Below, piece by piece: positions 16,331 through 25,673 of a stretch of 33,639 nucleotides of DNA. Location: positions 1 through 33,639 of the forward strand of contig JASCIV010000190.1 in NCBI GenBank assembly GCA_030374735.1, in the 5' to 3' direction. The stretch comes from Gracilaria caudata (lineage: Eukaryota; Rhodophyta; Florideophyceae; Gracilariales; Gracilariaceae). The notes beneath the pieces were generated by a model, which saw nothing but the letters and a program-made list of their open reading frames with translations, ran no database searches and was not told the origin of the DNA. A program made the translations under genes and the position numbers. Numbering within the stretch: the first letter of the stretch is position 1; each line of letters opens with the position of its first letter.

Positions 16331-17082
16331 ATGCTGCGCGTCAACGCAGTCTCCAAGACGTACGGCTCTGCCGCAGCGCTGCGAGACCTGTCCTTCGAAC
16401 TGCATCCGCACCAGATCCTCTTTCTCGTCGGCCCCAGCGGCACGGGCAAGACCACCGCGCTGCGATGCATCGCCAATCTGCATCCGTTCGACGCCGGCTC
16501 CGTCACCCTTCGCGCGCAGTCGCCGCAGCAGATGGGCTTCGCGCTTTGGCGCCGCCATGTCATGTATGTGCCTCAGCACAGGGTGGCGCTCAGGGGCACC
16601 CCCGCTGAATTGTTCACGAGAGCTCTCACGTTTCACAGTTACAGACAAGCACGCAACAGCGACGTCAAGCACACCCTCGACGATTATGTCCGTATCTGTA
16701 TGTCTATGGGACTCACTCGAAACAATATTTGTTGTCAGCAGTGGAGTGAATTATCTGGAGGTGAGTCACTGTTCACTTTACACGCGCTTGTGAGCCCCTA
16801 ATGTTTGTTGTTTTCCTAACATTCTGTCACACGTTTGGGTGGAAAAAAAAAGGGCAAGCGCAACGGGCCACCGTTTCGTTATGCCTCGCCCTTCGTCCGC
16901 AAGTGTTGCTGCTCGACGAACCGTCCAGCAGTTGTGACCTCCAATCCACTCTCAAGATGGAACATGCAATCAAGAGTTCAAAAATCGCAGCCGTGTGGGT
17001 CTCGCATGACTCCTCGCAACCGCAACGCGTAGGAGGACGTATTCTGAACATGCTTCCACCTCGTCCAACACCTTCGAACTAG
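16331..17082 (+). CDS. ABC transporter ATPase, FetA(YbbL)/STAR1-like, spliced
   Basis: A soluble nucleotide-binding subunit. Exon 1 is 16331-16760 and exon 2 is 16853-17082; joined they give 219 residues. All ABC motifs are present: Walker A GPSGTGKTT (34-42), Q-loop Gln82, signature LSGGQAQR (141-148), Walker B VLLLDEP (161-167) and the switch histidine WVSHD (His195). The WVSHD ending, short length and lack of a membrane domain resemble bacterial FetA/YbbL (putative iron export) and its plant relative STAR1, which pairs with a separate membrane protein. No partner gene of FetB/STAR2 type is in the window. There is no presequence, so the subunit is probably cytosolic. The D-loop reads SSSCD where SALD is usual. 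The substrate is unknown. Confidence 0.85.
16761..16852 (+). other. Spliceosomal intron, 92 bp
   Basis: The donor is GTGAGT and the acceptor is AAAG/GG. A branch-point candidate CCTAAC (16815-16820) lies about 33 bases before the AG. The intron is required because exon 1 otherwise runs into a stop at 16799-16801, while splicing restores the ABC signature (LSGG, then QAQR) in one frame. Unusually, no pyrimidine tract precedes the AG; it is preceded by nine A residues. Confidence 0.88.
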
Positions 17083-17468
17083 TTGCTATAGCGCGCAACG
17101 TTGGCTCACGCGCTTTGGAAACCACCATTTGCTGAATCACGAGATCTCTCACCGACACATTTTTTTTCCTGCCAGTCAGGTGCAGTTTGTGTACAACTTG
17201 TTCGTATCATTCTTGACGCACCGCTGGTGCTCGCGTGCTATGTCACGCACAGTCATTTTTCGCTTTCAAGACGCATTCGTGCTCTCCATGCCCCACACAA
17301 TCATAAGAGACTGTCCTTACAACAAAGCCACAAACCCGAATGGTATTGGTACAGCGAAGTCTGTTACAAGTCAAAACTTTTTAACGCAAAGAGCTTTATA
17401 ACTCCGTTCCCAATCGCTCCTAGCGAAAAAGCATACGTGTCATCGACCAAAAAAAGTCTACATATATA
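17083..17468. other. Convergent intergenic region
   Basis: These 386 bases lie between the stops of the ABC gene and the EGY-like gene. An open plus-strand frame (17101-17844) runs antisense into the EGY-like gene and has no protein-like features. No gene or repeat is seen; it presumably holds both 3' untranslated ends. Confidence 0.5.
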
Positions 17469-19781
17469 TCATACTGTCCCAAAGAACTTGCACGCCGGGT
17501 ACGGCAACAGTATCCCAATCATCAGAAGCATAAACAAATACCCCACAATAGTGCGAACAGCGTTCGGTTCCGTTATCTCATCCTTTGAGGGACGATCAAT
17601 GCTCCACGGACCAAATGACATAGCCGCTAGGTACATGATGAAATACGGTGTCTTCGAGCTTGCCAACAGTAGGAATAGCATTGTCACGCGAGATGCCGTC
17701 ATTGCAGTTTTCCTACCATACAATGCACCGATGATTCTTCCGCCATCCAACTGTCGAATGGGCAGCAAGTTGAGAGCAGCAATCGTGAGACAGTTCGCCC
17801 CGATTACAGCCAATGGGTGCAGTCCAATTAAGGAGCGCCCATAATCTACAAGAATCTTCCCGTCCGGTACCTGTTGAGTGAGATAGCCAATTATTACTGA
17901 ACTGGACACCACTGACATTGGCACTGGTACCACAGCAGAGAACGTAGTAGACATGCGCAGTCCGATGATTAGACATATTGAGGACAGTACCACCATTGTC
18001 ACCATACCCGCCAATGCGATATCGAACAGCGCCGATCGAGACGGTGTAGGTGAAGCAATTTGAACCACCGCTCCAAATGTTCCAAGCTGATATGACGGTA
18101 AGAAAAACGGGAGCGCAACCCTCGTCTTGTGCCGCATTGCTACAAGTCGTTGAACCCCTTGAGCTACAAGCATGATAATCATAATGGCAAACGCGACCGT
18201 TATCGAGGCTGTGGACGGATGATCAAACAGTGTATGCAACATGTATCCTCGAGGATGTGGACCATGCGCAGCCCGTATGTTTGCTCTCAGAATCGCTGCG
18301 AAGAACCCACGTCCAAGACAAGTTGAAAACGCCATCAGCGCCACTATGAGAGACACCACTTTCTGACGAGGGGCTGGCGGCCTCTTGTCACGCGCAGTTG
18401 GCACTACAACTACCACAGGTCGATTGTCTTCCTCTCCTTCTGCCAAACATAACGTGTATTTCTCTCCCAGTCTATCAGATAGCTTTTTCTCCAACTTTGC
18501 TATTGTCGCCTTTGGTTCTCCTCTTAAGTTGCCACGGAATATTAACCCACCTGGCATCGAAACCGTCTCTGTCGCGAAGAAAGTTTCGGACCCGAAAATG
18601 AGACGAATCTCCGCGACATCTCGCTGGGGAATGGTCATCATGTCCGCGATGGGAGCGCTAACATCTGCATCCTTCACAATGGAAACAGATGTTGATTCTT
18701 TCTCTCTCTCCAATTCTACCGTTTCGTTCTTCTCATCCTCTTTTTCACCCAACCGTCTGTCTTCCGACTTTGTAGGCGGTAGTTTACGAGGAACTTCGAC
18801 GGCGACCTCTATCTTCTCCAACGTGTCAATGCGCTCTGGGGCAATCTCAGGTTTCTCTTGACTTTCCTTACCTTGAGCTTGTGCTCGCACGTCGTTAGGA
18901 TCACCTCTCTGTCCGTCTTCCTTTCGCTTCCAAGGTAATCTAAACCAGCGCTTTTCGTCCTGCTTACTAGAGTCATCTTCATCCTCTGTCTTGTTTCTGG
19001 GGGGTTGATACAATTCTCTCACACTCTCACTTGCCGAAGTACTCTGAAGTTTTTCTGAGTCGACGGGACTCGGTTCGGCCTGTTCGGTATCATGACTATC
19101 CTCTTCTTCCTCTTCGGTTGGGCCATTTTCCATTTGTGATTTTGTTTCTGGATTTAGGCCAGGAGCAATGATTCTGGTCACGCTCTCGAGACGTTCTTGT
19201 AATGAAAGTTCAGATTGTTTCTCTTCCCCTCCTTTGCTTCTCCGAGATGATTGTCTAGAACTGTCTTTCTTTGACTGCTGCGCAGCTTTCGACGACATGC
19301 CTGCCACTCCACCGCCTTCTTTCCTATCTCTCTGCCAAGGCCATCGGACGCTTTGATTGCTCTTTTCCTTACTTTCACCTCGCTTGGCTTCGGCTTCGGC
19401 TTCGGCTTTGGCTTCTGGTTCGCGCACGTTTTCGCTGGGGGCGTCTTTTGAAACTCCGTTCGTACTAGCACTAGTTCCAGTTTCATCGAGTTTTTGATTG
19501 TTAGGTTTTTCGCTTTCTTTAGAGCGAAACCAAAGCTTCAAACCCGAGAACCATTGCTCACGTGTTTCTCCATCATCTTTTGGACTTTTTGCTGAACATA
19601 CGGGGTGATAATTTACAGGAATAGACCGTCTTCGCCTGTGCGGAGAACCCAGCCAGGCACTCTTTAACGAGTGCCTCATGGTTGCGGTGCCACATGGTTT
19701 CGAATTCCGCGCGTGCCATGACGTTGATAAACAAAGTGGTACAGCGTAGGCGTAGACAGTGTTACACTCTCTTCGGTTCAT
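17469..19781 (-). CDS. EGY-family (M50, site-2-protease-like) membrane protein without the zinc motif
   Basis: EGY proteins are plastid membrane metalloproteases related to site-2 protease. The 770-residue frame starts at ATG 19781 and opens with a Ser/Arg/His-rich region that could be a transit peptide. Residues about 75-370 are a highly charged, disordered Lys/Glu/Ser segment with a tryptic-like repeat of Lys-Pro. After that comes the EGY soluble domain (ISASETF-like start, PGGLIFRGNLRG), then about seven hydrophobic segments. The family blocks LPFFLPSYQLGTFGAV, ALFDIALAG and NLLPIRQLDGGR (671-682, third metal ligand Asp679) are intact. The zinc-binding HExxH is replaced by AQGVQ (540-544), so both His ligands and the catalytic Glu are gone. 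Arabidopsis EGY3 likewise lacks this motif, so a non-proteolytic role is likely. Confidence 0.85.
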   Translation of the reverse strand: MNRRECNTVYAYAVPLCLSTSWHARNSKPCGTATMRHSLKSAWLGSPHRRRRSIPVNYHPVCSAKSPKDDGETREQWFSGLKLWFRSKESEKPNNQKLDETGTSASTNGVSKDAPSENVREPEAKAEAEAEAKRGESKEKSNQSVRWPWQRDRKEGGGVAGMSSKAAQQSKKDSSRQSSRRSKGGEEKQSELSLQERLESVTRIIAPGLNPETKSQMENGPTEEEEEDSHDTEQAEPSPVDSEKLQSTSASESVRELYQPPRNKTEDEDDSSKQDEKRWFRLPWKRKEDGQRGDPNDVRAQAQGKESQEKPEIAPERIDTLEKIEVAVEVPRKLPPTKSEDRRLGEKEDEKNETVELEREKESTSVSIVKDADVSAPIADMMTIPQRDVAEIRLIFGSETFFATETVSMPGGLIFRGNLRGEPKATIAKLEKKLSDRLGEKYTLCLAEGEEDNRPVVVVVPTARDKRPPAPRQKVVSLIVALMAFSTCLGRGFFAAILRANIRAAHGPHPRGYMLHTLFDHPSTASITVAFAIMIIMLVAQGVQRLVAMRHKTRVALPFFLPSYQLGTFGAVVQIASPTPSRSALFDIALAGMVTMVVLSSICLIIGLRMSTTFSAVVPVPMSVVSSSVIIGYLTQQVPDGKILVDYGRSLIGLHPLAVIGANCLTIAALNLLPIRQLDGGRIIGALYGRKTAMTASRVTMLFLLLASSKTPYFIMYLAAMSFGPWSIDRPSKDEITEPNAVRTIVGYLFMLLMIGILLPYPACKFFGTV

Positions 19782-20580
19782 ATGTGAGGAAGCAATCGCC
19801 GAGAATGAGACATGCGTGGATCCGAATAAAAGTTGTGAGCTCGTTGTACAAGAGCAAATTTAGTGCGTGCGTCTAAGAGCCGAGCCGCAGAAGCCTTGAT
19901 TGAGAACCCCGACAACTTCCCCAAGCTTAGGTCAATACGTCATGAGAAACGTGGAGCAAAACAAGCTAAACCCTCTTACCGGCGAAAACAACCCACAGCT
20001 GTGAGTACTGCAAAAGCTGAATAACCACCTTCGTCAGGCGTCGCGGATGTTCGCAGTACGGAAAAATCTGGTATGATACCAGGAGTAAACACTAGGTCAA
20101 AAAGGTTGTGTGACGGATATCGCCTGCCTTTCTCAAGACCTGGCCGTGCACACGATGCGCGATGGAAGGCTCGCACAGCCTATTGGCATTCTTGAGCCAT
20201 TCAAAAAATTGTTCGAATTTCACTTGAGCTGCCGATGGGGAGAAGCATAAACTGCGTCAGTCCCCGTCGTGACTGGGAAGATATGCGTGTATAAGAAAGC
20301 TGGCCAGCTTCGAAAGTCTCTCAGTTGCGTCTTTCCTGCATTGTACAGGGTTAGAAGGGAGCAAATTGCAGATTGAAACTGAACTTGATCGACGGCTATG
20401 CATGCGCAACTCGCATTTGTTTCAGCTCCCCGTTAGATTCTCCCCTTTGCTCAAGTCGGGAGTCTTTTCTTCCTGAAGTAGCTGACATTCCTGCTGTCCT
20501 TTAAACCTCAAAACAAGCATAGAGCCGGGACCAAAACGAAATCCGATCTCGAGTAGCAGTTTTTACGAGTAAGACTTGAC
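19782..20580. promoter_or_regulatory. Divergent upstream region of the EGY-like gene and Prp28
   Basis: About 800 bases with no credible frame. Motifs: GGTAAGAGGGTT on the minus strand at 19969-19980, about 190 bases before the EGY-like start; a perfect inverted repeat CTGGTAT-G-ATACCAG at 20068-20082; and AGGGTTAGAAGGGAGC at 20347-20362, about 220 bases before the helicase start. Similar words occur near other genes in the window. Confidence 0.45.
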
Positions 20581-22353
20581 ATGCGTGTGCCGCTCTCTCT
20601 AGAAGATTTGAAACGCAAGAAGGATGAGGAAGAGTCGAAGGCCAGCCGTCCAGTGTTTATCAGTAAAGCAGCTCGCCGAGAAGCAGTTTTAGAGAACCGG
20701 CGAACAAAAAGAAAACTACAGGAACCAAGCCCAGCTATTCAAAAACCCCTATTCAAGAGAACTCGAACCAGGACAAAAGACAACAATTCGAATGAGCTTG
20801 AATCGGAAGGCGATAGTAAAGAGCATCATGCATCTTACAGGCATCAAACCGGTACAAAATATGTGACATCTTCACGGGGCCGTCAGTCATCCAGGTTTCG
20901 TTTTGGTTGGGACGAATCTGATGACACCACCGCAGACGGTGGCTTGCAAGGATTGAGCGCAACCTTTCCGCAATTTGGTCGGGGTCATCTAGGTGGTATG
21001 TCTGACATTTTTGGTGTCAAAGGGTCAATTCGTTCACACTTACGTGATGTACGACATTGGTCGGAGAAGCCCAGAGATCAGATGAGTGATCGTGACTGGC
21101 GCATCTTTCGAGAAGATTTCCGAATCACCGTTCGCTCTTCTAATGCCCCTGCACCCAATCCGGCTCGAAATTGGGAAGAGACCTGCTTACCTCCCAAAAT
21201 CCTTGACTTGATAAAAAGAGTTGTAAGGTATGAGAGACCAAGTCCAATACAGATGGCGTCCATTCCAATTGGATTGGCAAAGCGAGATTGCATTGGTCTT
21301 GCAGAGACCGGTTCTGGAAAGACTGCTGCATTTGTGTTGCCGATGATAGTTCATTTGATGAGCATGCCGGTGATGACAGCAACCATCGCAAGCAACGGCC
21401 CGTACGCCTTGGTAGTAGCGCCGACCCGTGAACTGGCATTACAGATAGTAGCTGAAGCAAAGAAGTTCACTGATCCCATAGGTTATCGGGTAATTGCAAT
21501 TATCGGTGGTCAAGAAATGGATATCCAAGCCGTGTCTCTCCAGGCTGGTTGTGAAGTAGTCGTTTGTACGCCTGGGAGAATGGTAGACTTGCTAGATCGA
21601 CAAATGGCGGCGCTTGGTAATTGTAATTATCTGATTCTTGACGAAGCAGATAGAATGATTGATATGGGATTCGAACCACAACTGGCTCAAGTGCTTGATT
21701 GCATACCAGGAGATGACAGACTAACTTTCATGTTCAGTGCCACAATGTCACCCGCTGTTGAACGTTTGGCGAGGAGCTACTTGAAGGATCCTGTGGTGAT
21801 ATCGGTTGGAGAGACTGGAAAGGCAGCAGATAATGTTCATCAACGAGTAGAATACTTCACCTCTGAGGCTCGACGACGTAGTCGCTTCATTGACCTTTTG
21901 CAAACCTTGGAGGCTCCAATTTTAGTATTCTCAAACACAAGAAGTGGGTGTGAAATGATCTGTAGGTACGTGGAAGCCAATTCAGCTGTACGCCCAGTCA
22001 TCATGCACTCTGGTAAATCTCAAGAGCAAAGGGAAAGGACTTTGGAAGGCTTCCGTTCTGGTCGATTTGAAATCCTTATTGCCACTGATGTTGTTGGAAG
22101 GGGCATTGATATCAAAGGTGTGAAGCACGTGATTAACTTTGAACTACCGAAAACAATTGAAGCATACACACATCGAATTGGGCGTACTGGGAGAGCTGGT
22201 GAAAAGGGTACTGCTTGGTCTTTAGCAACGGAAGTTGATAGAGAGATGTTTCCCCCATTAGCATCACTACTGAAAAAGAGTGGGGCCACTGTACCACAAG
22301 AGATTCTTCGAGAAGCAAAGGGTTCTCATGGAGCCAGAGCGATTACCGAGTAA
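20581..22353 (+). CDS. PRP28/DDX23: DEAD-box RNA helicase of the Prp28/DDX23 type
   Basis: Prp28 is the U5-snRNP ATPase that helps exchange U1 for U6 at the 5' splice site. The 590-residue protein starts at ATG 20581 with PLSLEDLKRKKDEEESKASRPVFISKAAR, the N-terminal block typical of this subfamily. The sequence FGWDESDDT (108-116) also fits it. Helicase motifs: isolated aromatic/Q motif ending at Gln224, AETGSGKT (241-248), PTREL (281-285), TPGR (330-333), DEAD (354-357), SAT (386-388), then the second domain with VVGRGIDIKGV and HRIGRTGRAG. The length equals yeast Prp28 (588), and the RS-rich extension of human DDX23 is absent. Conversion of IATDVAGRGID to IATDVVGRGID is a mild variant. It is convergent with the POP5-like gene. 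Confidence 0.94.
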   Translation: MRVPLSLEDLKRKKDEEESKASRPVFISKAARREAVLENRRTKRKLQEPSPAIQKPLFKRTRTRTKDNNSNELESEGDSKEHHASYRHQTGTKYVTSSRGRQSSRFRFGWDESDDTTADGGLQGLSATFPQFGRGHLGGMSDIFGVKGSIRSHLRDVRHWSEKPRDQMSDRDWRIFREDFRITVRSSNAPAPNPARNWEETCLPPKILDLIKRVVRYERPSPIQMASIPIGLAKRDCIGLAETGSGKTAAFVLPMIVHLMSMPVMTATIASNGPYALVVAPTRELALQIVAEAKKFTDPIGYRVIAIIGGQEMDIQAVSLQAGCEVVVCTPGRMVDLLDRQMAALGNCNYLILDEADRMIDMGFEPQLAQVLDCIPGDDRLTFMFSATMSPAVERLARSYLKDPVVISVGETGKAADNVHQRVEYFTSEARRRSRFIDLLQTLEAPILVFSNTRSGCEMICRYVEANSAVRPVIMHSGKSQEQRERTLEGFRSGRFEILIATDVVGRGIDIKGVKHVINFELPKTIEAYTHRIGRTGRAGEKGTAWSLATEVDREMFPPLASLLKKSGATVPQEILREAKGSHGARAITE

Positions 22354-22589
22354 AAAAGAAACGAGGTCGTTGTGCCCCAATTTCGAGACTAGGGCTTTCA
22401 CCCTCAGCCTCCGCAAGTCCGTGTGAAGCGAAGTCTCGCTTTGTCTCGTGCGGTCTGAATGAGCTCGTTCGCTTCGATCATTTGCAGCTTTTCCGAGAAA
22501 CCCAGCACCTTGGATTTGTGTTTACATTCAAACCTGGGTCAAATTTGAGTACAAGACAGTACGCAAAGAGTGTATTCCCGAAAACAACA

Positions 22590-22925
22590 TCACAGAGCTT
22601 CGTCGAAAAGTGCAAAGACAAATGGTGTTGCTCGTTCAACGACTAGCCGTACAGCGAAATCTTTAACTTTTCCTTGCATTGTTACGGCAGCCCAGACTTT
22701 GCGATGGTGCTGCGCAGGTACGCGCACAACGTAAACACCGTCATCAAACATGTCAAACGGACAGAACTCATATATCAAAGAGGAACCGCCAACCACACCG
22801 TACATGGTTGTCAAAGCGGACTGGACAGCATCCTCCACCAATTTCTCTGGCATTGGCTTCAAGGAGGGGCATTCCATTTCAGCTCGTATCTTCAGATACA
22901 CAACTTTCGGTCGTAGGGCTTTCAT
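22590..22925 (-). CDS. POP5: RNase P/MRP subunit POP5/Rpp14-like
   Basis: POP5 is a small protein of RNase P and RNase MRP that pairs with Rpp30/Pop family partners and stabilises the catalytic RNA for tRNA and rRNA processing. The 111-residue protein starts at ATG 22925 with MKALRPKVVYLKIRAEMECP, aligning with the MVRFKxRYLLxEI start of POP5; the in-frame TTG at 22982 is therefore not used. It continues with a helix and TTMYGVVGGSSLIYEF, DGVYVVRVPAQHHRKVWAAVTM and VKDFAVRLVVERATPF, which match the family's order of strands and helices (Arg-Val-Pro, then Ala-Ala strand, then a final strand). Length is slightly below that of human POP5 (163), lacking its acidic tail. Identification is by pattern, so moderate. 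Confidence 0.72.
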   Translation of the reverse strand: MKALRPKVVYLKIRAEMECPSLKPMPEKLVEDAVQSALTTMYGVVGGSSLIYEFCPFDMFDDGVYVVRVPAQHHRKVWAAVTMQGKVKDFAVRLVVERATPFVFALFDEAL

Positions 22926-23659
22926 AGACTTCGGCGATTGAGTTCGTACCCTACTGTGCACTCCTTTCACCTCCGATGACAATTTCGATCAGAGACTGAA
23001 ACGAGTATCTACTGTGCAAAGTCCCAGATAAAGATCGCGATCCTCGAATGGTTAAGGACAATGTCCAGGATTATCCATTGACGACAGCTTCAGACAGGGT
23101 AATGATATCATATCATGATGATGAATTCAATGAAGTTCATTGACCATTTGCGCACCGCTCAGTGGGCGACGTCCACTATTCCTACATGCGTACTATGCAT
23201 GTGCACACTATACATTCCATGACAGGCAAAAACTCGCTCCAGTACACGCCGTGTACTACACGGATTGATCTACACAGGGGACACATCAGATCCTTGCCGA
23301 GTACCGCGGCTGGAACACTACTAGCCTTCTTCGTCTAACCTTCCTGAAGCCGGAATTCTTTCCCTTCATGTTTTCTCATTCGTTCTTGGCGGTTCAGTTC
23401 ATCCAGTGAGGTAAGATTGCCAACAACTGAAAATTCCTGTCTCGATTGACTGCCGTTTGCAATACAAATCAGCTTGCGTCCAACTCCGCGAGGGTGCTTC
23501 AGCCCAAATCTGTGAAGTGTTGAGCACGAGAATTAGCAGCTAAGGTGAGGAGTGTCAAGAGGGTTAACCCTTCATAGTTATGTTCTCTTGATTTGTTATG
23601 CTTGTTTGATTTTCGAGTGAGCCACTTCGTCCCAAACTACGAGCTCTTGAGTGCCAACA
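22926..23659. promoter_or_regulatory. Divergent upstream region of POP5 and RWDD1
   Basis: 734 bases without a supported frame. It contains several palindromic words: GATCGCGATC (23033-23042), TCAATGAA-G-TTCATTGA (near 23127-23143), AGTACAC-GCC-GTGTACT (near 23240-23256), and the perfect 12-base AGGGTTAACCCT at 23560-23571, 89 bases before the RWDD1 ATG. Confidence 0.45.
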
Positions 23660-24328
23660 ATGGACCCGGCAGAAGAACAAGCCGCAGAGCTAGAGGCACT
23701 GGAAGCTATCTTTGCGACCGAATTCCGAATCCTACAACATCAGAACGACAAAGAAGGCGCTCGTTTTGAAATTGACCTTGCTGATGATGTGAATGAGACA
23801 GTGAAGATTAGACTTGTTGTAACACATACTCAAAACTATCCTCAAGAACCACCCGTACTCGTACTACACGCGCTTGAAGGTCTGTCTACCTCGCGGCGGA
23901 AAGAGCTGCAATCTCACCTCGAGTCGGCGGCGGCAGAATACGCAGAAGATCATATGCCATCCGCATTTTCTTTATGCGAGGCTGCAAAGGATTGGATCGC
24001 AACTCATGTTGTGGGACACACACAGGATGATGATGAACAACATGGAAACGATGCCAAATTCGAAACGCTGGATGCCACTCAGGAAGACAAGGTGGAAGTG
24101 ATATCAAGCAAGGCGATGGGCACCCCTGTCACAGTTGAAAGTTTTATGTCATGGCGCGAAAAGTTTCTGGAAGAGCTGGAAAGCTCAAAATCCGTAGAGC
24201 AGGTTCGAAAAGAAACGAACACTAAGTTGACAGGGAGGGAGTTCTTTGAGTCGAAAACGGTGGTTGTCACAGCTGAAAGCGAGAGTTTTTGGGAGAATGA
24301 GGCAATGTTTTACGAAGACGATGCGTGA
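23660..24328 (+). CDS. RWDD1: RWD-domain protein, RWDD1/Gir2 type
   Basis: RWDD1 (DFRP2; yeast Gir2) stabilises the GTPase DRG2/Rbg2 and contacts translating ribosomes and Gcn1. The 222-residue protein starts at ATG 23660 with MDPAEEQAAELEALEAIF, the typical start of an RWD domain; the GTG nine bases upstream is not used. The RWD domain spans about 1-115 and includes the conserved NYPQEPPVL turn, here VTHTQNYPQEPPVLVL. The C-terminal DRG-binding part has GTPVTVESFMSWREKFLEEL, then KLTGREFFESKT, matching GTPVTVENFLSWKxKFxxEL and LSGxxLFE of the family. It ends in an acidic tail FYEDDA. Length is close to that of human RWDD1 (243). Confidence 0.9.
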   Translation: MDPAEEQAAELEALEAIFATEFRILQHQNDKEGARFEIDLADDVNETVKIRLVVTHTQNYPQEPPVLVLHALEGLSTSRRKELQSHLESAAAEYAEDHMPSAFSLCEAAKDWIATHVVGHTQDDDEQHGNDAKFETLDATQEDKVEVISSKAMGTPVTVESFMSWREKFLEELESSKSVEQVRKETNTKLTGREFFESKTVVVTAESESFWENEAMFYEDDA

Positions 24329-25673
24329 GCTATATATTCTTCGGCGATCGCCTTGACTTCAAAGTTCATGTTTGGCTTTGGTAAAGCTTAGCTGGGGCAT
24401 AAGGCTGACGGGCTAGCTGCTACTAGAATAACAGATTTCATTATAAGTCTACTTATGGAGAGAGCATTCAATGAAGGTCGGCCAAACGGTATGGACCGTT
24501 GCGTGAATCAGTCCAGTTGTTGAGCATATTCTGAGAAGGGCCGAAATGCGCAAAGTCCGTCGTTCGCGATACCTTCATCAAGGGATGTGAAACTCTTTGC
24601 TTATCCAGCCACGCCCCTGACGCGTTTTACTGCACTCGATCGATCATTGACATCAGTATCATTCTTGGCACAACTTTTTTGAATCCTTCTTCAAGAGTGT
24701 TTCCTTCCACTGGTCGGCTGGTGCACCGGTACTACGTACCCTCTTAAATGACAAGACTTCATAGCCATCTTCAGCTCCTCTAGTGGTTAAATCATATGCA
24801 GGGATGAAAGTGTGTTGTGACAATGAACTATGTCGGCTGATGCGACGTGTTTGCATTTTCGCCTATATGTTTTGTAACATATGGCGAAGTGTTTCCACCC
24901 TTCACTTCCACGAAAGTCTCCGCCCTTAGTACCGCTTTTCCGGACTCTCGAAAGCGAAAATGAGGTGCAGTTCCGCAATAAGTCACGGCGTAACTAAATT
25001 CCTATCAAGCGGAAAGAAAACAAGTTATGCATCTACACACTGGACTCGTTTTGCACTCTGGCCAACATCGAAAACAGCTAATCTTGTGGGGAAGATCCAT
25101 GTATGTTGATGTCAATCGATCACACATGAGCACGCCTCTCATTCATCATGTCTTACGCTCTGGACGGCATTTTTAGAAAAAGAGCAACGCACTCGTTGAC
25201 ATCGCTGTCAACCACATCGATGTTGTGGGATACGTATCGAAAGGAGCATGGAAGGCATGCATCACGCGTCAGATTACTCAGGTTCTGGTTTTGAATCTGT
25301 AGCCTGCATGACTCTTACGTGGGACCAGATTGTGTGACACCATGAGCCCCAAAACAGACGCAGCAGAGGTACCAAGGGTAATTCAATCCAGCTCTTCGTT
25401 CATAACTGGTCGTGTTAATGACGTTGTCCAGGAATGCTCGCGAAAGAGGGTCTCTCTCCTTGCCAAGATAATAATCTGCTTGGGTGATTCCGGAAACGCC
25501 CTCGCGACAAACGAGCGCAGAAGTAGGGTTTGTCGCCTTTATTGAGCGGAACGCACCTCGCGCCGCCGGAAGAACCTTGACAGTTCGCATGCCACAGTGC
25601 TCTGTGCGAAGCTTTCTCTGTTTTTGAGTTATTGTTTGTTCCCTTACTCCCATTTCGCTCTTGTTATCTCTAA
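24329..25673. other. Intergenic, no supported gene
   Basis: 1.35 kb. Short frames on both strands show no recognisable protein; a 132-codon minus frame at 25315-25713 overlaps the start of the next gene and is probably a shadow. Motifs: palindrome GGCGATCGCC (24343-24352), TAAGAGGG on the minus strand (24739-24746), and TAGGGTTT (24524-25531 region, exactly 25524-25531), the complement of the plant telo-box, 143 bases before the next ATG. Confidence 0.45.

Noticed and set aside
17101..17844. 247-codon plus-strand frame
   Set aside because: It runs antisense into the conserved C-terminal membrane part of the EGY-like gene and has no protein features.
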